This document shows positions 35,316-44,921 of a stretch of DNA of 64,000 nucleotides, piece by piece. Position 1 is the stretch's first letter. Every line of letters begins with the position of its first letter. The notes beneath the pieces are model-generated. The model saw only the letters and a program-made list of their open reading frames with translations. It had not been told where the DNA came from and ran no database searches. Source of the DNA: Borborobacter arsenicus (GTDB lineage Bacteria; Pseudomonadota; Alphaproteobacteria; Rhizobiales; Rhizobiaceae); assembly GCF_003934165.1 (NCBI RefSeq), contig NZ_ML133508.1, positions 303,881-367,880 on the forward strand, in the 5' to 3' direction. Position numbers and translations under genes: made by a program.

Positions 35316-35768
35316 ATGCTGCTCAAGGACGAAGTGGGAATGCTGCGGCGCGTACCGCTATTTGCGGGTGTAGACCCTTCTAAGTTGAAACTGCTGGCCT
35401 TCACGTCGGACAGGGTAAGCTACACTGCCGGCCAGACCCTCTTCAATCAGGGCGACGAGGGCGATGCCGCTTACGTGATCCTGTCCGGTACGGCCGATAT
35501 ATTGGTCGACTCGGCTGCCGGGCCGATAAAGGTTGCCGAAGCCGAGCCCAATTCGATTGTGGGTGAGATAGCCATATTGTGTGATGTCTCGCGCACGGCG
35601 ACCGTACGGGCGGCCGGCCAACTTGAAACGTTGCGCATCCGTAAGGAGGATTTCTTGCGGCTGTTGAAGGAGTTTCCGGAAATGACTGTCGAAATCCTGC
35701 GCGTGCTGGCTGATCGGCTCAGCCACACCACGGCGGACCTGATCGATGCCCGAAGCAGGCGCAACTGA
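35316..35768 (+). CDS. stand-alone cyclic-nucleotide-binding domain protein
   Basis: 150 residues from the ATG at 35316. Nearly the whole protein is one CAP_ED domain: VPLFAGVDPSKLKLLAF as the entry helix, YVILSGTADILV, then the phosphate-binding cassette VGEIAILCDVSRTATVRA near residues 85-102. That cassette has the Gly-Glu and Arg-Thr contacts for cAMP/cGMP phosphate and ribose. A C-terminal helix (FLRLLKEFPEMTVEILRVLADRLS) follows, but no helix-turn-helix, so it is not a Crp-type DNA binder. It sits between the degenerate ABC protein and an MBL-fold hydrolase and probably relays cyclic nucleotide level to one of them. Confidence 0.9.
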   Translation: MLLKDEVGMLRRVPLFAGVDPSKLKLLAFTSDRVSYTAGQTLFNQGDEGDAAYVILSGTADILVDSAAGPIKVAEAEPNSIVGEIAILCDVSRTATVRAAGQLETLRIRKEDFLRLLKEFPEMTVEILRVLADRLSHTTADLIDARSRRN

Positions 35769-35917
35769 CCCCAAACGAGCCCAACCGGCCACCGAACCCT
35801 ATATGTCTATTTGAGCGGGCGGAGGTCCCATACATTCCAAAGGCGGGATTGCATGTCGCGCCTGACCGAGTCAGTTTGGAACGATGATCGCGAAACACCC
35901 GCCCCGGCGGAGGTAGA

Positions 35918-36778
35918 ATGGAAGACCTCGTCTTTCAGGTCAGGTTCTGGGGCGTGCGCGGCAGCATACCTGTTTCCGGGCCGGAGACGTCGCTCTATGG
36001 CGGCAATACTGCCTGCGTTGAAATGAGATGCGGCCGACACATCCTCCTGTTCGATGCCGGCTCGGGTATTCGCCCAGCGGGCAGGGCGCTCGTGCCGGGC
36101 GCCAGGGACATCGACCTGTTTTTTACTCATTGCCACTATGACCACATCATTGGCTTCCCGTTTTTTGCCCGTCTTTACGATCCGCATGTCAGACTGTCGG
36201 TCTGGTCAGGACATCTTGCGGGGGAAATGACGACCCTGCAGATGATCGAGAAATTCATGCGCCCGCCATGGTTCCCGGCCAAGCTCGATGTATGCAAGGC
36301 AAACCTCACCTGCCGGGATTTCGTCTCCGGCGACGTGCTGCGCCCGCGCAGCGGCGTGACCATTCGAACCGCCAGCCTGCTCCATCCGGGCGGCTGCATC
36401 GGATATCGCGTCGAATGGGGCGGCCGCGCGGTGGCGCTCGTCACCGACACGGAACATATCCCTGGCGAGCTTGAACCAGCCATTGTCGGGCTCATCGCGG
36501 ATGCCGATCTGGTGATCTACGATTGCAACTACACCGAAGAGGAAATGCCGCTGCGCAAGGGCTTCGGCCACTCCACCTGGCAGCAGGGTGTGAAACTGTG
36601 CGAGGCGGCCGGTGCCCGCGGGCTCGCGATCTTTCATCACGACCCGGGACGAACGGACACCGAGCTTGCCGAGATCGAACGGCAGGCGAAACGGGCCTTC
36701 GCCGGCGCTTTCGCCGCACGTGACGGCCAGATCATTAAATTCTCACGCCGCACTGCCAGCCATGATATCGCCGGCTGA
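35918..36778 (+). CDS. metallo-beta-lactamase-fold hydrolase, PhnP/cyclic phosphodiesterase-like
   Basis: 286 residues. FWGVRGSIPVSGPETSLYGG at the start and FFTHCHYDHIIGFPFF near residue 70 (metal-binding H-x-H-x-D-H) mark the branch related to PhnP and tRNase Z-like phosphodiesterases. Asp in VTDTEHIPG near 177 and the late His in IFHHDPGRTD near 239 complete the site. Many proteins with the FWGVRGSIP opening sit with signalling genes, so hydrolysis of a cyclic nucleotide is possible but unproven. Its end overlaps the convergent deacetylase gene by 36 bases. Confidence 0.87.
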   Translation: MEDLVFQVRFWGVRGSIPVSGPETSLYGGNTACVEMRCGRHILLFDAGSGIRPAGRALVPGARDIDLFFTHCHYDHIIGFPFFARLYDPHVRLSVWSGHLAGEMTTLQMIEKFMRPPWFPAKLDVCKANLTCRDFVSGDVLRPRSGVTIRTASLLHPGGCIGYRVEWGGRAVALVTDTEHIPGELEPAIVGLIADADLVIYDCNYTEEEMPLRKGFGHSTWQQGVKLCEAAGARGLAIFHHDPGRTDTELAEIERQAKRAFAGAFAARDGQIIKFSRRTASHDIAG

Positions 36779-37501
36779 TCGCCATTTGCAGGCCGCGTGC
36801 CGCAACGTCGTCTCGAACAGGCGCTCCAGAAAGGTCCATGCCCTTTCGTCATGCACGAGATGGTGAGTGAGAAGACCCACTCCATCGCCGCCATCCTCAA
36901 AAGCCTGTTGGAGTTGCACGACGATGCCGTGCACCAGCAGGGAATGGTCGTGACACCCGCTTGTACCGTGCCAATCCATCAGGTCGATAGTGCTGTTGAG
37001 CATGCGGATCGGTGACGGCGTGGCTGGCCCGTAGACGGACAGCGTTTCGAATCCGAGCGCACCCAGATCGGGCAGCAGCCCGGAATCGATCCGGTTCCAG
37101 GGCGGAACCAGCATCGGTATCAGGCGCTGCCCGTGCAATTGTTGCATTCGGGCTAAAGCAGTGGCCAGTTCGGTCAGGATGATCTGGCGCAAGCGGTGAG
37201 GCCCCAATTCCTGCTTCTTCTCGTCTGCCGGCGCATGGTTCTCATGCGACCAGCCATGAACCGCGACCGATATATGCGGCTCGGTGATCAGCCGATCGGC
37301 AAGGGCCTCGTCAGTGCACGCTGGGATCACCGCAAGCACAGTCGGTATTGCGAATGTTCCGGTAAGCCGAAGCAGCCGGTCAAGCTGTGCGGTCGGCTCG
37401 ACCGCATCGTCGTCTCTTAGCCAGAAGGTCGCAGTACGTCCGGCGTGGTTCCACCGGTTGAGTTCTTCGGCAAGCGGCTGCCAGATTTGTTCATGGGGCA
37501 T
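36743..37501 (-). CDS. polysaccharide deacetylase-family protein
   Basis: 252 residues from the ATG at 37501, which overlaps the upstream glycosyltransferase stop as TGATG. ATFWLRDDDAVEPTAQLDRL near residue 23 holds the Asp-Asp metal/catalytic pair of the NodB fold. ISVAVHGWSHENHAP near 75 has the H-x3-H zinc ligands. LVPPWNRID near 129 corresponds to the motif 3 Arg, and GLLTHHLVHD near 212 to the Leu-His motif. The likely reaction is N- or O-deacetylation of a glycan. There is no signal peptide, so it may act on a cytoplasmic lipid-linked intermediate. Confidence 0.85.
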   Translation of the reverse strand: MPHEQIWQPLAEELNRWNHAGRTATFWLRDDDAVEPTAQLDRLLRLTGTFAIPTVLAVIPACTDEALADRLITEPHISVAVHGWSHENHAPADEKKQELGPHRLRQIILTELATALARMQQLHGQRLIPMLVPPWNRIDSGLLPDLGALGFETLSVYGPATPSPIRMLNSTIDLMDWHGTSGCHDHSLLVHGIVVQLQQAFEDGGDGVGLLTHHLVHDERAWTFLERLFETTLRHAACKWRSAGDIMAGSAA

Positions 37502-38598
37502 CAGGCCGTCACCTTCGGCAGAATCGCCGCAAGGCGCGCGGCGGCAGCCTCCAGTGAGCAATCATCCGCGACGAAACGATGTGCCGCATCGGCCATCCGT
37601 TGCCGCTCGGCCTCGTCGGTCAGCAGCCTTTCAATGGCTGCGGCGAAGGCGGCGACATTGCCGGCAGGCGTCAGAATCCCGGTGAGGCTATCGCGCACAA
37701 CTTCCGGCACGCCGGCAGTATTCTGCGCGACCACCGGCAGCCCCGCCGCCTGGGCCTCGAGATAGGCAAGGCCATAGGCTTCGCCGCAGCCCGGCCAGAC
37801 ATAGATATCCGCTTCGCGCAGTGCTGCAGGTACGCTCTCCGGATCGAGCACGCCAAGCCAGTCGATGCGTTCGCGAGGCAGCCCCGCAAATGCAGTCTCT
37901 ACTTCAGTTCGACACGGTCCGTCACCGACGATCGACATCGTCCATGGCAGATGCGTGATACGCCCGAGCGCCTGTGCCAGCATCACGTAGCTGTCCAGCT
38001 TGTCGCCCCGGCGCATCATGGCAACGGCGATGAGGCGCGCGCCTTTGCCGCCACCCCTAGGTCTCACGGCTGTATCGGACTCTCTGTCGATAAAGGGCGG
38101 CAGCATCTCCAGGGTCGCTTGCGGTGCGATCGCCAGCAGCCCGTCACGATCGCGCCTTGTGAAGCAGATATTGAGCGCCGCCCGCTTTACGGCCTCTGCG
38201 ACCAGCCTCTGTGCCTCGGCCCAGACACCGATATTGCGGCGGAAGGAATAGGAGGCTTCCGCGGTGACGTAGGGGATCGCGAACGCGGCGGCCAGTCTCG
38301 GGCCGATCAGATCGGGAGCCTTGTAGTAGGGGTGGTAGCAGAACCAGAGGTCGGGCCTGCTGCCTTTTGCCCAGCGTTCTGACAACCGGGCGATTTCATT
38401 CTCGGCCTCGCGCATGGTGGCGGCAAGCCATTCGGCATGGGGCTGGGCGACATAGCTGCGCATTTCGGAGACTATGTCCACGCGATGTCCGGCAAGCGTG
38501 AGCGCCTTGACCAGCAGCCGTGCCATTTGCCGCTCGCCCGAGGGAATGGGATGGCCTGGCGGCTTCATCGGTGCGTAGAAGGCGATTTCCATCGACAA
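37501..38598 (-). CDS. GT4-family glycosyltransferase
   Basis: 365 residues; starts at 38598 (ATG) and 38592 (ATG) are both possible. The opening EIAFYAPMKPPGHPIPSGER and the donor half (IAVAMMRRGDKLDSYVML near residue 191; GEAYGLAYLEAQAAGLP near 275 with a perfect E-x7-E; AGVPEVVRDSLTGIL) are typical of GT4. The gene precedes the deacetylase in the same unit, with stop and start overlapping, so sugar transfer and deacetylation probably act on one intermediate. It is divergent from the cyclase gene at 38734. Confidence 0.92.
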   Translation of the reverse strand: MSMEIAFYAPMKPPGHPIPSGERQMARLLVKALTLAGHRVDIVSEMRSYVAQPHAEWLAATMREAENEIARLSERWAKGSRPDLWFCYHPYYKAPDLIGPRLAAAFAIPYVTAEASYSFRRNIGVWAEAQRLVAEAVKRAALNICFTRRDRDGLLAIAPQATLEMLPPFIDRESDTAVRPRGGGKGARLIAVAMMRRGDKLDSYVMLAQALGRITHLPWTMSIVGDGPCRTEVETAFAGLPRERIDWLGVLDPESVPAALREADIYVWPGCGEAYGLAYLEAQAAGLPVVAQNTAGVPEVVRDSLTGILTPAGNVAAFAAAIERLLTDEAERQRMADAAHRFVADDCSLEAAAARLAAILPKVTA

Positions 38599-38733
38599 AA
38601 TCTATTTACCGAGAGTTCTGCAAGTCAATCCGACGATGTGAGCCGGCTTTTCTCGCGGGTCGAGTTTCGCTAAGTTCACAGGTAGCGGGTGTCGCATTCT
38701 TGAAGTGCACTGCATTGGAAATGGTAACGCGTC

Positions 38734-40080
38734 ATGGCTTCGATGCATGATGAGATTTCCGAAATCCTCCTGGATCAGGTTGCCGATTGGTTGACCAAAT
38801 CCTCGCTTGCCGGCGACGACCTCGAAACGATGGTTCGTGGCTTTTGCGAGCGTCTTGCGGCCGCCGGTCTTCCGCTCGCTCGCGTTCATCTCAGTTTCTC
38901 CATGCTGCATCCGCTTTACGACGCGCTCGGCTTTACCTGGGAACGCGGGCGCGGCATCGAGGTGGAAGGTTTGCGCAAAAAGGACGGCCTTCCTTCCGAA
39001 CGCTTCCTGCGCAGCCCATATTATCATCTGCTCAATCACAAGCTGGAACATTTGCGCCGGCGCATCGACCCTGCCGTGCCCTCGGAGTTTCCGATCTTCG
39101 ACGATCTCAAGCTCATGGGCGTTACCGACTATATGGCCTTCGTCCATCCGTTCGGCGGTGGGACCAGCCAGGGCATGATCGGATCGTGGTCGACCGACCG
39201 CGCCACCGGTTTCAGCGAAAGCATGATCGCGGCGCTGCTGCGCATCCAGAACCATCTCGCCGTCGCCACCAAGATGGCCGTTCTCAACAAGCTCGCCGAC
39301 AACATGCTGACGACCTATCTGGGTTCCGACGCCGGCAAGCGCGTGCTGAACGGCCAGATCAAGCGGGGCGAGGGCGACACTATCCGGGCAGCCCTGGTCA
39401 TGGGTGACATGCGCGGCTCCACCAGGCTGGCCGAAACCGCCGGCCGCGAGGGCTATATCGATGTGCTCAACCAGTTTTTCGATGCGGTCGCAGCCCCGTT
39501 CAATCGCTTCGGCGGTCAGATATTGAGCTTTCTCGGCGACGGCTTCCTTGCCGTCTATCCGTGCGAAAGGCATCGCGCGCCTTCGGCAATAGCCTGCCAG
39601 GCGGCACTTTCAGCGGCGCTGAAGGCAAATGCCCGGGTGGCCGAACTCAACCGCAAAAGGCAGCAGCATGGCGCAGGCGAGATCAGATATGGCATCGGCC
39701 TGCACGTCGGAAATGTGATGTTCGGCAATGTCGGGCTTTCCGATCGCCTGACTTTTTCGGCCTTCGGCTCGGCGGTCAACGAAGTCCAGCGGCTCCAGCT
39801 TCTGACCAAGAAATATCCGTATCAATTGGTCGCCAGCAAGGAGTTCGCCAACTATTGCGGCGGCGATGGTTGGCTGACGCTGGGGAGGGAAAGGCTGGCG
39901 GGCGTCAGGCAGAAGCTGACCGTGCTTTCCCCGGACCTGACCGATGCCGCCGTGGTCGATGATGATGTCGGGGCAGGGGAGGCCCATGACCGGATGTCCG
40001 ATGCCGAGCAGGTCATGATCCTTCACCGTGACCGCGACCGCCTCCATTTGCCGGTTGCCGGCCAACAGGAACTTCTGTGA
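38734..40080 (+). CDS. class III adenylate/guanylate cyclase with novel N-terminal domain
   Basis: 448 residues. About 200 N-terminal residues (MHDEISEILLDQVADWL, then FVHPFGGGTSQGMIGSWS) resemble the sensor region seen in rhizobial cyclases paired with a C-terminal CHD domain. The cyclase core has VMGDMRGSTRLAE near residue 227 (first metal Asp), SFLGDGFLAVYPC near 266 (second Asp), and GIGLHVGNVMFGNVG near 327. SAFGSAVNEVQRLQ near 347 has the Asn and Arg of the transition-state site. No membrane helix is evident. Its GTGA overlap with the polysaccharide lyase gene links cyclic nucleotide synthesis to glycan processing. Confidence 0.9.
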   Translation: MASMHDEISEILLDQVADWLTKSSLAGDDLETMVRGFCERLAAAGLPLARVHLSFSMLHPLYDALGFTWERGRGIEVEGLRKKDGLPSERFLRSPYYHLLNHKLEHLRRRIDPAVPSEFPIFDDLKLMGVTDYMAFVHPFGGGTSQGMIGSWSTDRATGFSESMIAALLRIQNHLAVATKMAVLNKLADNMLTTYLGSDAGKRVLNGQIKRGEGDTIRAALVMGDMRGSTRLAETAGREGYIDVLNQFFDAVAAPFNRFGGQILSFLGDGFLAVYPCERHRAPSAIACQAALSAALKANARVAELNRKRQQHGAGEIRYGIGLHVGNVMFGNVGLSDRLTFSAFGSAVNEVQRLQLLTKKYPYQLVASKEFANYCGGDGWLTLGRERLAGVRQKLTVLSPDLTDAAVVDDDVGAGEAHDRMSDAEQVMILHRDRDRLHLPVAGQQELL

Positions 40081-41033
40081 AGGCCCCGGCGCTCCGGATA
40101 ATTGCGGCAGCCATGCTGTGCTTTTGCAGCAGCGCAAAGGCACAGCCGGCGACGCGGGCGCTGGTGGACGGCTTCGAAGGGCGGGATTTCTCTGAAACAG
40201 GCGGGCTCTATTATCGCGAGAACTTCGAGCAAAGCGCCGGCCGCGTCGAATTCCAGAACAAGGTGACGCGCACAGGCGGTGGAGCGCTCAGGCTGTCGGT
40301 GCGTCCGATCTGTCCTCCGGTCGATGATGATTGCAGCGAGCGTGCTGAAATCTGGGAGAAGACCGCGCTGCGCGTCCCCTACACGGAGGGGGTGTGGTAC
40401 GGGTTTGCGGTCAAATTTGCCGACCCCATACCGCGCGACGACCATCGCTATCTGATTGCCCAATGGAAGCGCGAGATCGAGCCGGGCGCCGAGGGCGATT
40501 TCAGCCCGTTCCTCGCCCTGCGGCTCGACAAGGGCAAGCTGTTTGCCACCGTCGAGACCAATCTTCTGCCCATAGTCGAAGACACGCCCGTCGATGGTGC
40601 GTGCCGGGCAGGCGAGGCACCGGTATGGCTGCGGCCGGATACGAACCAGATGCGCGCGCTCATTGCCGCCGATGCCACATGGACGCCTGCCGATAGCGGC
40701 CTCTTCGACACATGCACCGCCGCGATCACCGTCAAGACCCATGGCAATGCGCTGCCGGAACCGGGATCGGGCTGGATCGACTTTGCGGTTTTCACCAAGC
40801 CCGGCCCGGACGGCTCCGGCCATATCGAACTGTTTGCCAACGGCAAGCCGATCGTGACCGTCACCGGCCGCATCGGCCATGCCGACAAGGGGCTCGGCCA
40901 GAACCAGTATTTCAAATTCGGCCCCTACCGGGCCGCCCATCCCGGCGAATGGGCACTCTATTACGACGATTTCCGGCGGTCCTCGCGCTGTACGGATGTC
41001 CTTAATGACGAAATTTGTGACGTTCTGAAATGA
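40077..41033 (+). CDS. secreted polysaccharide lyase, heparin lyase I-like fold
   Basis: 318 residues from a GTG that overlaps the cyclase stop. A Sec signal peptide (LRIIAAAMLCFCSSAKAQP, cleavage near residue 22) is followed by a jelly-roll domain: LVDGFEGRDFSETGG, SERAEIWEKTALRVPYTEG, and YLIAQWKREIEPGAEGDF with conserved Gln/Trp/Lys. WALYYDDFRRSS is near the C-terminus. This matches the heparin-lyase-like polysaccharide lyase family that also includes alginate and glucuronan lyases. It probably trims or releases an exported uronate-containing glycan. UDP-glucuronate and UDP-galacturonate enzymes lie 6-9 kb downstream. Confidence 0.8.
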   Translation: MKAPALRIIAAAMLCFCSSAKAQPATRALVDGFEGRDFSETGGLYYRENFEQSAGRVEFQNKVTRTGGGALRLSVRPICPPVDDDCSERAEIWEKTALRVPYTEGVWYGFAVKFADPIPRDDHRYLIAQWKREIEPGAEGDFSPFLALRLDKGKLFATVETNLLPIVEDTPVDGACRAGEAPVWLRPDTNQMRALIAADATWTPADSGLFDTCTAAITVKTHGNALPEPGSGWIDFAVFTKPGPDGSGHIELFANGKPIVTVTGRIGHADKGLGQNQYFKFGPYRAAHPGEWALYYDDFRRSSRCTDVLNDEICDVLK

Positions 41034-41149
41034 AAAACGACCGTGGGTAGAGCTGCTTGCACATGCTGACTTGCGAGAAATGCTAGGCAGCCAATCGGCC
41101 CTGCGGTAGTCTGCACCCGTACCGGCAAGGTGCGCAGGGGCGTGAGGCG

Positions 41150-43036
41150 ATGGTTGCAAGCGCTGATCTCTTACGGGTCGAGGATCTTGCCATCTCGTTT
41201 GCGATCATGGGTGGCGCGATCCATGCCGTGAAGCGGGCGAATTTGCGCATCCTGCCCGGCAAGGTGACCGCGCTGGTCGGCGAATCCGGCTCCGGAAAAT
41301 CGGTTATCGGCCAGGCGATCATGGGGATATTGCCCCGCAGTGCGCGGGCACGGGGCCGGATTCTCTTTTCTGACCCGGAAAGCCCCGGCGAAACAGCCGA
41401 TATTTTGCAGATGCCGCCCGACGGGCGCGAAATCAGGGGGATCCGGGGAAGGCGCATCGGCAAGATTTTCCAGGAGCCAATGACGTCGCTGTCGCCGCTG
41501 CACACGATTGGAAACCAGGTTGGCGAGGTCCTGAAAATCCACACGACGCTATCGGCTGAAGAATGCCGGGAGCGCACTGAAGGCATGCTTGCGCTTGTCG
41601 GCTTTCCCAATCCGAGGCGGGCCTATGATATGTATCCGTTCGAGCTGTCGGGCGGCCTGCGCCAGCGCGCGATGATCGCCATGGCGTTGATCTGCCACCC
41701 GGCACTGCTGATCGCCGACGAGCCGACAACGGCGCTCGACGTGACTATCCAGGCACAGATCCTGCTGCTGCTGCGCGAACTGCAGGCCAATCTCAACATG
41801 GCCATGCTGCTGATCACGCACGATCTTGGCGTCGTGGCCAATGTCGCCGATGAGGTGGTGGTCATCTATCACGGCGAGATCATGGAAGCGGGTCCGGTCG
41901 ATGCGATATTTCGCCGGCCTACCCATCCTTATCTGAAGGGCCTGATGGCGGCCGTTCCGCATTTCGACATGAAGCCGGGCGAGAGGCTGAAGGCCCTGCG
42001 CGAAGTGCCGGTAAACGTCGAAAACCTGCTGGGGAAGAAGAAGCCGAAAAAAGGTACGGATGTCCTGCTTTCGGTCAGGAACCTGACCAAGTCCTTTTCG
42101 ATCCGCCAATCGGATTGGTCCTTTGGCGAGGTCGCCACCGTTCGCGCGGTCGATTGCGTCAGCTTTGATATAAGGCGTGGCGAATGCCTGGGGCTGGTGG
42201 GCGAAAGCGGTTCCGGCAAGACCACCGTCAGCAAGCTTCTCATGCGCGCGGTCACGCCCGACCAGGGATCGGTCGTCTTCAATGACAGCGATAGCCCGAT
42301 CGACGTCCTATCGGCGACGGGCAGCGCCCTGCGCAAGCTACGCACGAAAATCCAGATGGTGTTCCAGGACCCGGTTTCCTCGCTGTCGCCGCGCATGACG
42401 GTCCAGAACATATTGAGCGAACCGCTGGAAATCCATGGGCGGGGCGATGCCCAGACAAGACTTGCTTCGGTCAGTGCCCTGATGCGCGCCATCGGCCTCG
42501 ATCAGCATTTCGTCAATCGTTACCCGCACAGCTTTTCTGGTGGTCAGCGTCAGCGCATCGGCATTGCCCGCGCATTGGCGTTAGGCCCCGATCTGCTGAT
42601 TTGCGACGAACCGGTATCGGCGCTCGACGTCTCGGTCCAGGCGCAGATATTGAACCTTTTGAAGGACCTGCAGAAGGAACTCGGGCTCACCTACCTGTTC
42701 ATCTCCCACAACCTCGCCGTGGTCGACTACATGGCCGACCGGATCGCCGTGATGTGCGGCGGTCGCATCGTGGAACTGGCGCCGCGCGAGGCCTTGATGG
42801 GCAATCCCATCCATCCCTACACCCGCGCGCTGCTGGCAGCCATACCGTTTCCCGACCTCGACCGGCCACTCGACCTGGGCATGTTGCGAAAAAACGGTGC
42901 CTCCGACACCGCGACATGGGGTCCTCAGTTTCGTGACGATGGCGAGGAGGGAGTTCTTGCCCACACAGATATCGGCGATGGCCATTTCCTGCTGGCCCGG
43001 CGCAGCGCCGATGCAAAGGAGTTGCTTCCGTGCTGA
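41150..43036 (+). CDS. fused oligopeptide-type ABC importer ATPase (two nucleotide-binding domains)
   Basis: 628 residues, equivalent to DppD and DppF joined, as in YejF. Domain 1 has Walker [15 protein letters not shown] (near residue 44), signature [15 protein letters not shown], and Walker [13 protein letters not shown]. Domain 2 has [14 protein letters not shown] (near 350), [15 protein letters not shown], and [12 protein letters not shown]. All catalytic residues are present, in contrast to the degenerate protein at 32570. HPYLKG and [12 protein letters not shown] are the usual ends of this subfamily. The binding protein gene begins 7 bases before this stop, and two permeases follow, giving a complete importer. 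Confidence 0.95.
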   Translation: MVASADLLRVEDLAISFAIMGGAIHAVKRANLRILPGKVTALVGESGSGKSVIGQAIMGILPRSARARGRILFSDPESPGETADILQMPPDGREIRGIRGRRIGKIFQEPMTSLSPLHTIGNQVGEVLKIHTTLSAEECRERTEGMLALVGFPNPRRAYDMYPFELSGGLRQRAMIAMALICHPALLIADEPTTALDVTIQAQILLLLRELQANLNMAMLLITHDLGVVANVADEVVVIYHGEIMEAGPVDAIFRRPTHPYLKGLMAAVPHFDMKPGERLKALREVPVNVENLLGKKKPKKGTDVLLSVRNLTKSFSIRQSDWSFGEVATVRAVDCVSFDIRRGECLGLVGESGSGKTTVSKLLMRAVTPDQGSVVFNDSDSPIDVLSATGSALRKLRTKIQMVFQDPVSSLSPRMTVQNILSEPLEIHGRGDAQTRLASVSALMRAIGLDQHFVNRYPHSFSGGQRQRIGIARALALGPDLLICDEPVSALDVSVQAQILNLLKDLQKELGLTYLFISHNLAVVDYMADRIAVMCGGRIVELAPREALMGNPIHPYTRALLAAIPFPDLDRPLDLGMLRKNGASDTATWGPQFRDDGEEGVLAHTDIGDGHFLLARRSADAKELLPC

Positions 43037-44919
43037 CCCGTCGCACAGCCCTCGGTGCTATCGCTTCGGCGATCATTCCGGGTAGGCTGCGCGCTGCAGA
43101 GCCAAAGTCTGCGCTTCCTTCGCCTGAGACCGGGCTGCCCGATCTTGCCGACAGGCTGCCGAAGACGCCGCGGGTTATCGATGTCTCCGCCATGGGAAGG
43201 CTGCCGGGCCGTCCCGGTGGGACAGTGCGGACGTTGATCGGCAGCCAGAAAGACATCCGGTTCATGACGATCTACGGCTATGCACGCTTGGTCGGCTATG
43301 ACGAAAGCTTGAATATGCACGCCGACATCCTGGAGAGCTTTGAAGATGTCGGCAGCCGCATCTTCACCTTCAGGATTCGTGAAGGACACAAATGGTCCGA
43401 TGGAAGTTTGCTGACGGCGGAGGACTTTCGCTATTGCTGGGAAGACGTGTGGCTGAACAAGCAGTTGAAGTCGGAAGGGCTGCCGCGCGCCTTCCTCGTT
43501 GACGGAAAGATGCCGGTCTTCGAAGTTGTCGATCCGCTGACCGTTCGCTACACTTGGGATGCGCCCAATCCCGACTTCCTGCCGAGCCTGGCCGCGCCGC
43601 AGCCGCTGAGCCTGGTGCTGCCTGCGACCTATCTGAAGCAGTTCCACGAAAAATATCAGGAGCCGGACCAGCTGCAGGCATTGGTCAAAAAGTACCGGGC
43701 CCGCAAATGGACCGCGCTTCACCTGATCATGTCACGCCAGTATCGGCCGGAAAACCCGGCACTCCCGGCGCTGGAGCCATGGATCAACCGGACCGAGCCG
43801 CCGGCCGAACGGTTCGTTTTCGAGCGCAATCCGTTCTTTCACCGCGTCGACAAGAACGGCCAGCAATTGCCCTATATCGACCGCTTCATCCTCAATGTCA
43901 GTTCCTCGGCGATCATCGCTGCCAAGGCCGGGTCCGGAGAAAGCGATCTCCAGATGAACGGGATCGATTTCGCCGACTACTCTTTCCTGAAGGACAGCGA
44001 GAAGCGCTATCCGCTCAAGGTTCATCTCTGGAAGCGTACGCAGGGGTCACGGCTTGCGTTGCTTCCCAATCTCAATGCGGCCGATACGACCTGGCGGGCG
44101 GTGCTTCGGGACGCGCGTGTGCGCAGGGCGCTTTCGCTGGCGATTGATCGGCGCGAGATAAACATGGCCGTCTTTTACGGCCTGGCGAAGGAAAGCGCCG
44201 ACACGGTGCTGCCCGAAAGTCCGCTCTTCCGCAGGGAGTTCGCAGAGGCCTGGGCCGCACACGACCCCGACAAAGCCAATGCCCTGCTTGACGAAGCTGG
44301 TCTGGCCGCGCGCGACGAGGATGGGTTCAGGATGCTGCCTGACGGACGCACGGCCCAGATCACCGTCGAAACGGCCGGAGAAAGCAGCCTCGATACCGAT
44401 GTGCTCGAGCTTGTGACCGACCATTGGCGCGCGATCGGTATCCCGCTGTTCATCCGTACCTCGCAGCGCGATGTCTTCCAGAGCAGGGCTCTGGGCGGCC
44501 AGATCATGATGTCTCTGTGGTCAGGCATCGACAATGGCGTGCCGACGGCAGAGATGAGCCCGCACCAGCTTGCGCCGACAGTCGAGGATCAGCTTCAGTG
44601 GCCGCTTTGGGGGTCCCATTATGCTTCGGACGGCCAGGTTGGCGAGCAGCCTGATCTGCCCGAAGCAGTCGAGCTCGTTTCCCTGCTCACAAGATGGCGC
44701 AGGGCAGGCGAGCATCAAGAGCGCGTGCGTATCTGGGATGCCATGCTTTCCCTCTACACCGACCAGGTGTTTTCCATCGGCATTGTCAACGCCACGCTGC
44801 AGCCGGTATTGGCGTCCACCCGTTTGCGAAACCTGCCGTCGACCGGCCTCTATGGCTTCGATCCGACCTCCTATCTGGGCGTCTACATGCCCGATACGTT
44901 CTGGCTGGAGGAGGACTGA
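43030..44919 (+). CDS. ABC transporter solute-binding protein, family 5 (YejA/oligopeptide-like)
   Basis: 629 residues from a GTG. The signal peptide starts [15 protein letters not shown], a twin-arginine-like form, with cleavage near RAAEP. At over 600 residues it is longer than DppA and closer to YejA-type proteins. The fold markers are FTFRIREGHKWSDGSLLTAE, NPFFHRVDKNGQQLPYID, and RRALSLAIDRREIN. It overlaps the ATPase gene by 7 bases and is followed by two permeases. Large oligopeptides, glycopeptides or lyase products are possible substrates; the sequence does not decide. Confidence 0.92.
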   Translation: MLTRRTALGAIASAIIPGRLRAAEPKSALPSPETGLPDLADRLPKTPRVIDVSAMGRLPGRPGGTVRTLIGSQKDIRFMTIYGYARLVGYDESLNMHADILESFEDVGSRIFTFRIREGHKWSDGSLLTAEDFRYCWEDVWLNKQLKSEGLPRAFLVDGKMPVFEVVDPLTVRYTWDAPNPDFLPSLAAPQPLSLVLPATYLKQFHEKYQEPDQLQALVKKYRARKWTALHLIMSRQYRPENPALPALEPWINRTEPPAERFVFERNPFFHRVDKNGQQLPYIDRFILNVSSSAIIAAKAGSGESDLQMNGIDFADYSFLKDSEKRYPLKVHLWKRTQGSRLALLPNLNAADTTWRAVLRDARVRRALSLAIDRREINMAVFYGLAKESADTVLPESPLFRREFAEAWAAHDPDKANALLDEAGLAARDEDGFRMLPDGRTAQITVETAGESSLDTDVLELVTDHWRAIGIPLFIRTSQRDVFQSRALGGQIMMSLWSGIDNGVPTAEMSPHQLAPTVEDQLQWPLWGSHYASDGQVGEQPDLPEAVELVSLLTRWRRAGEHQERVRIWDAMLSLYTDQVFSIGIVNATLQPVLASTRLRNLPSTGLYGFDPTSYLGVYMPDTFWLEED

Positions 44920-44921
44920 AG

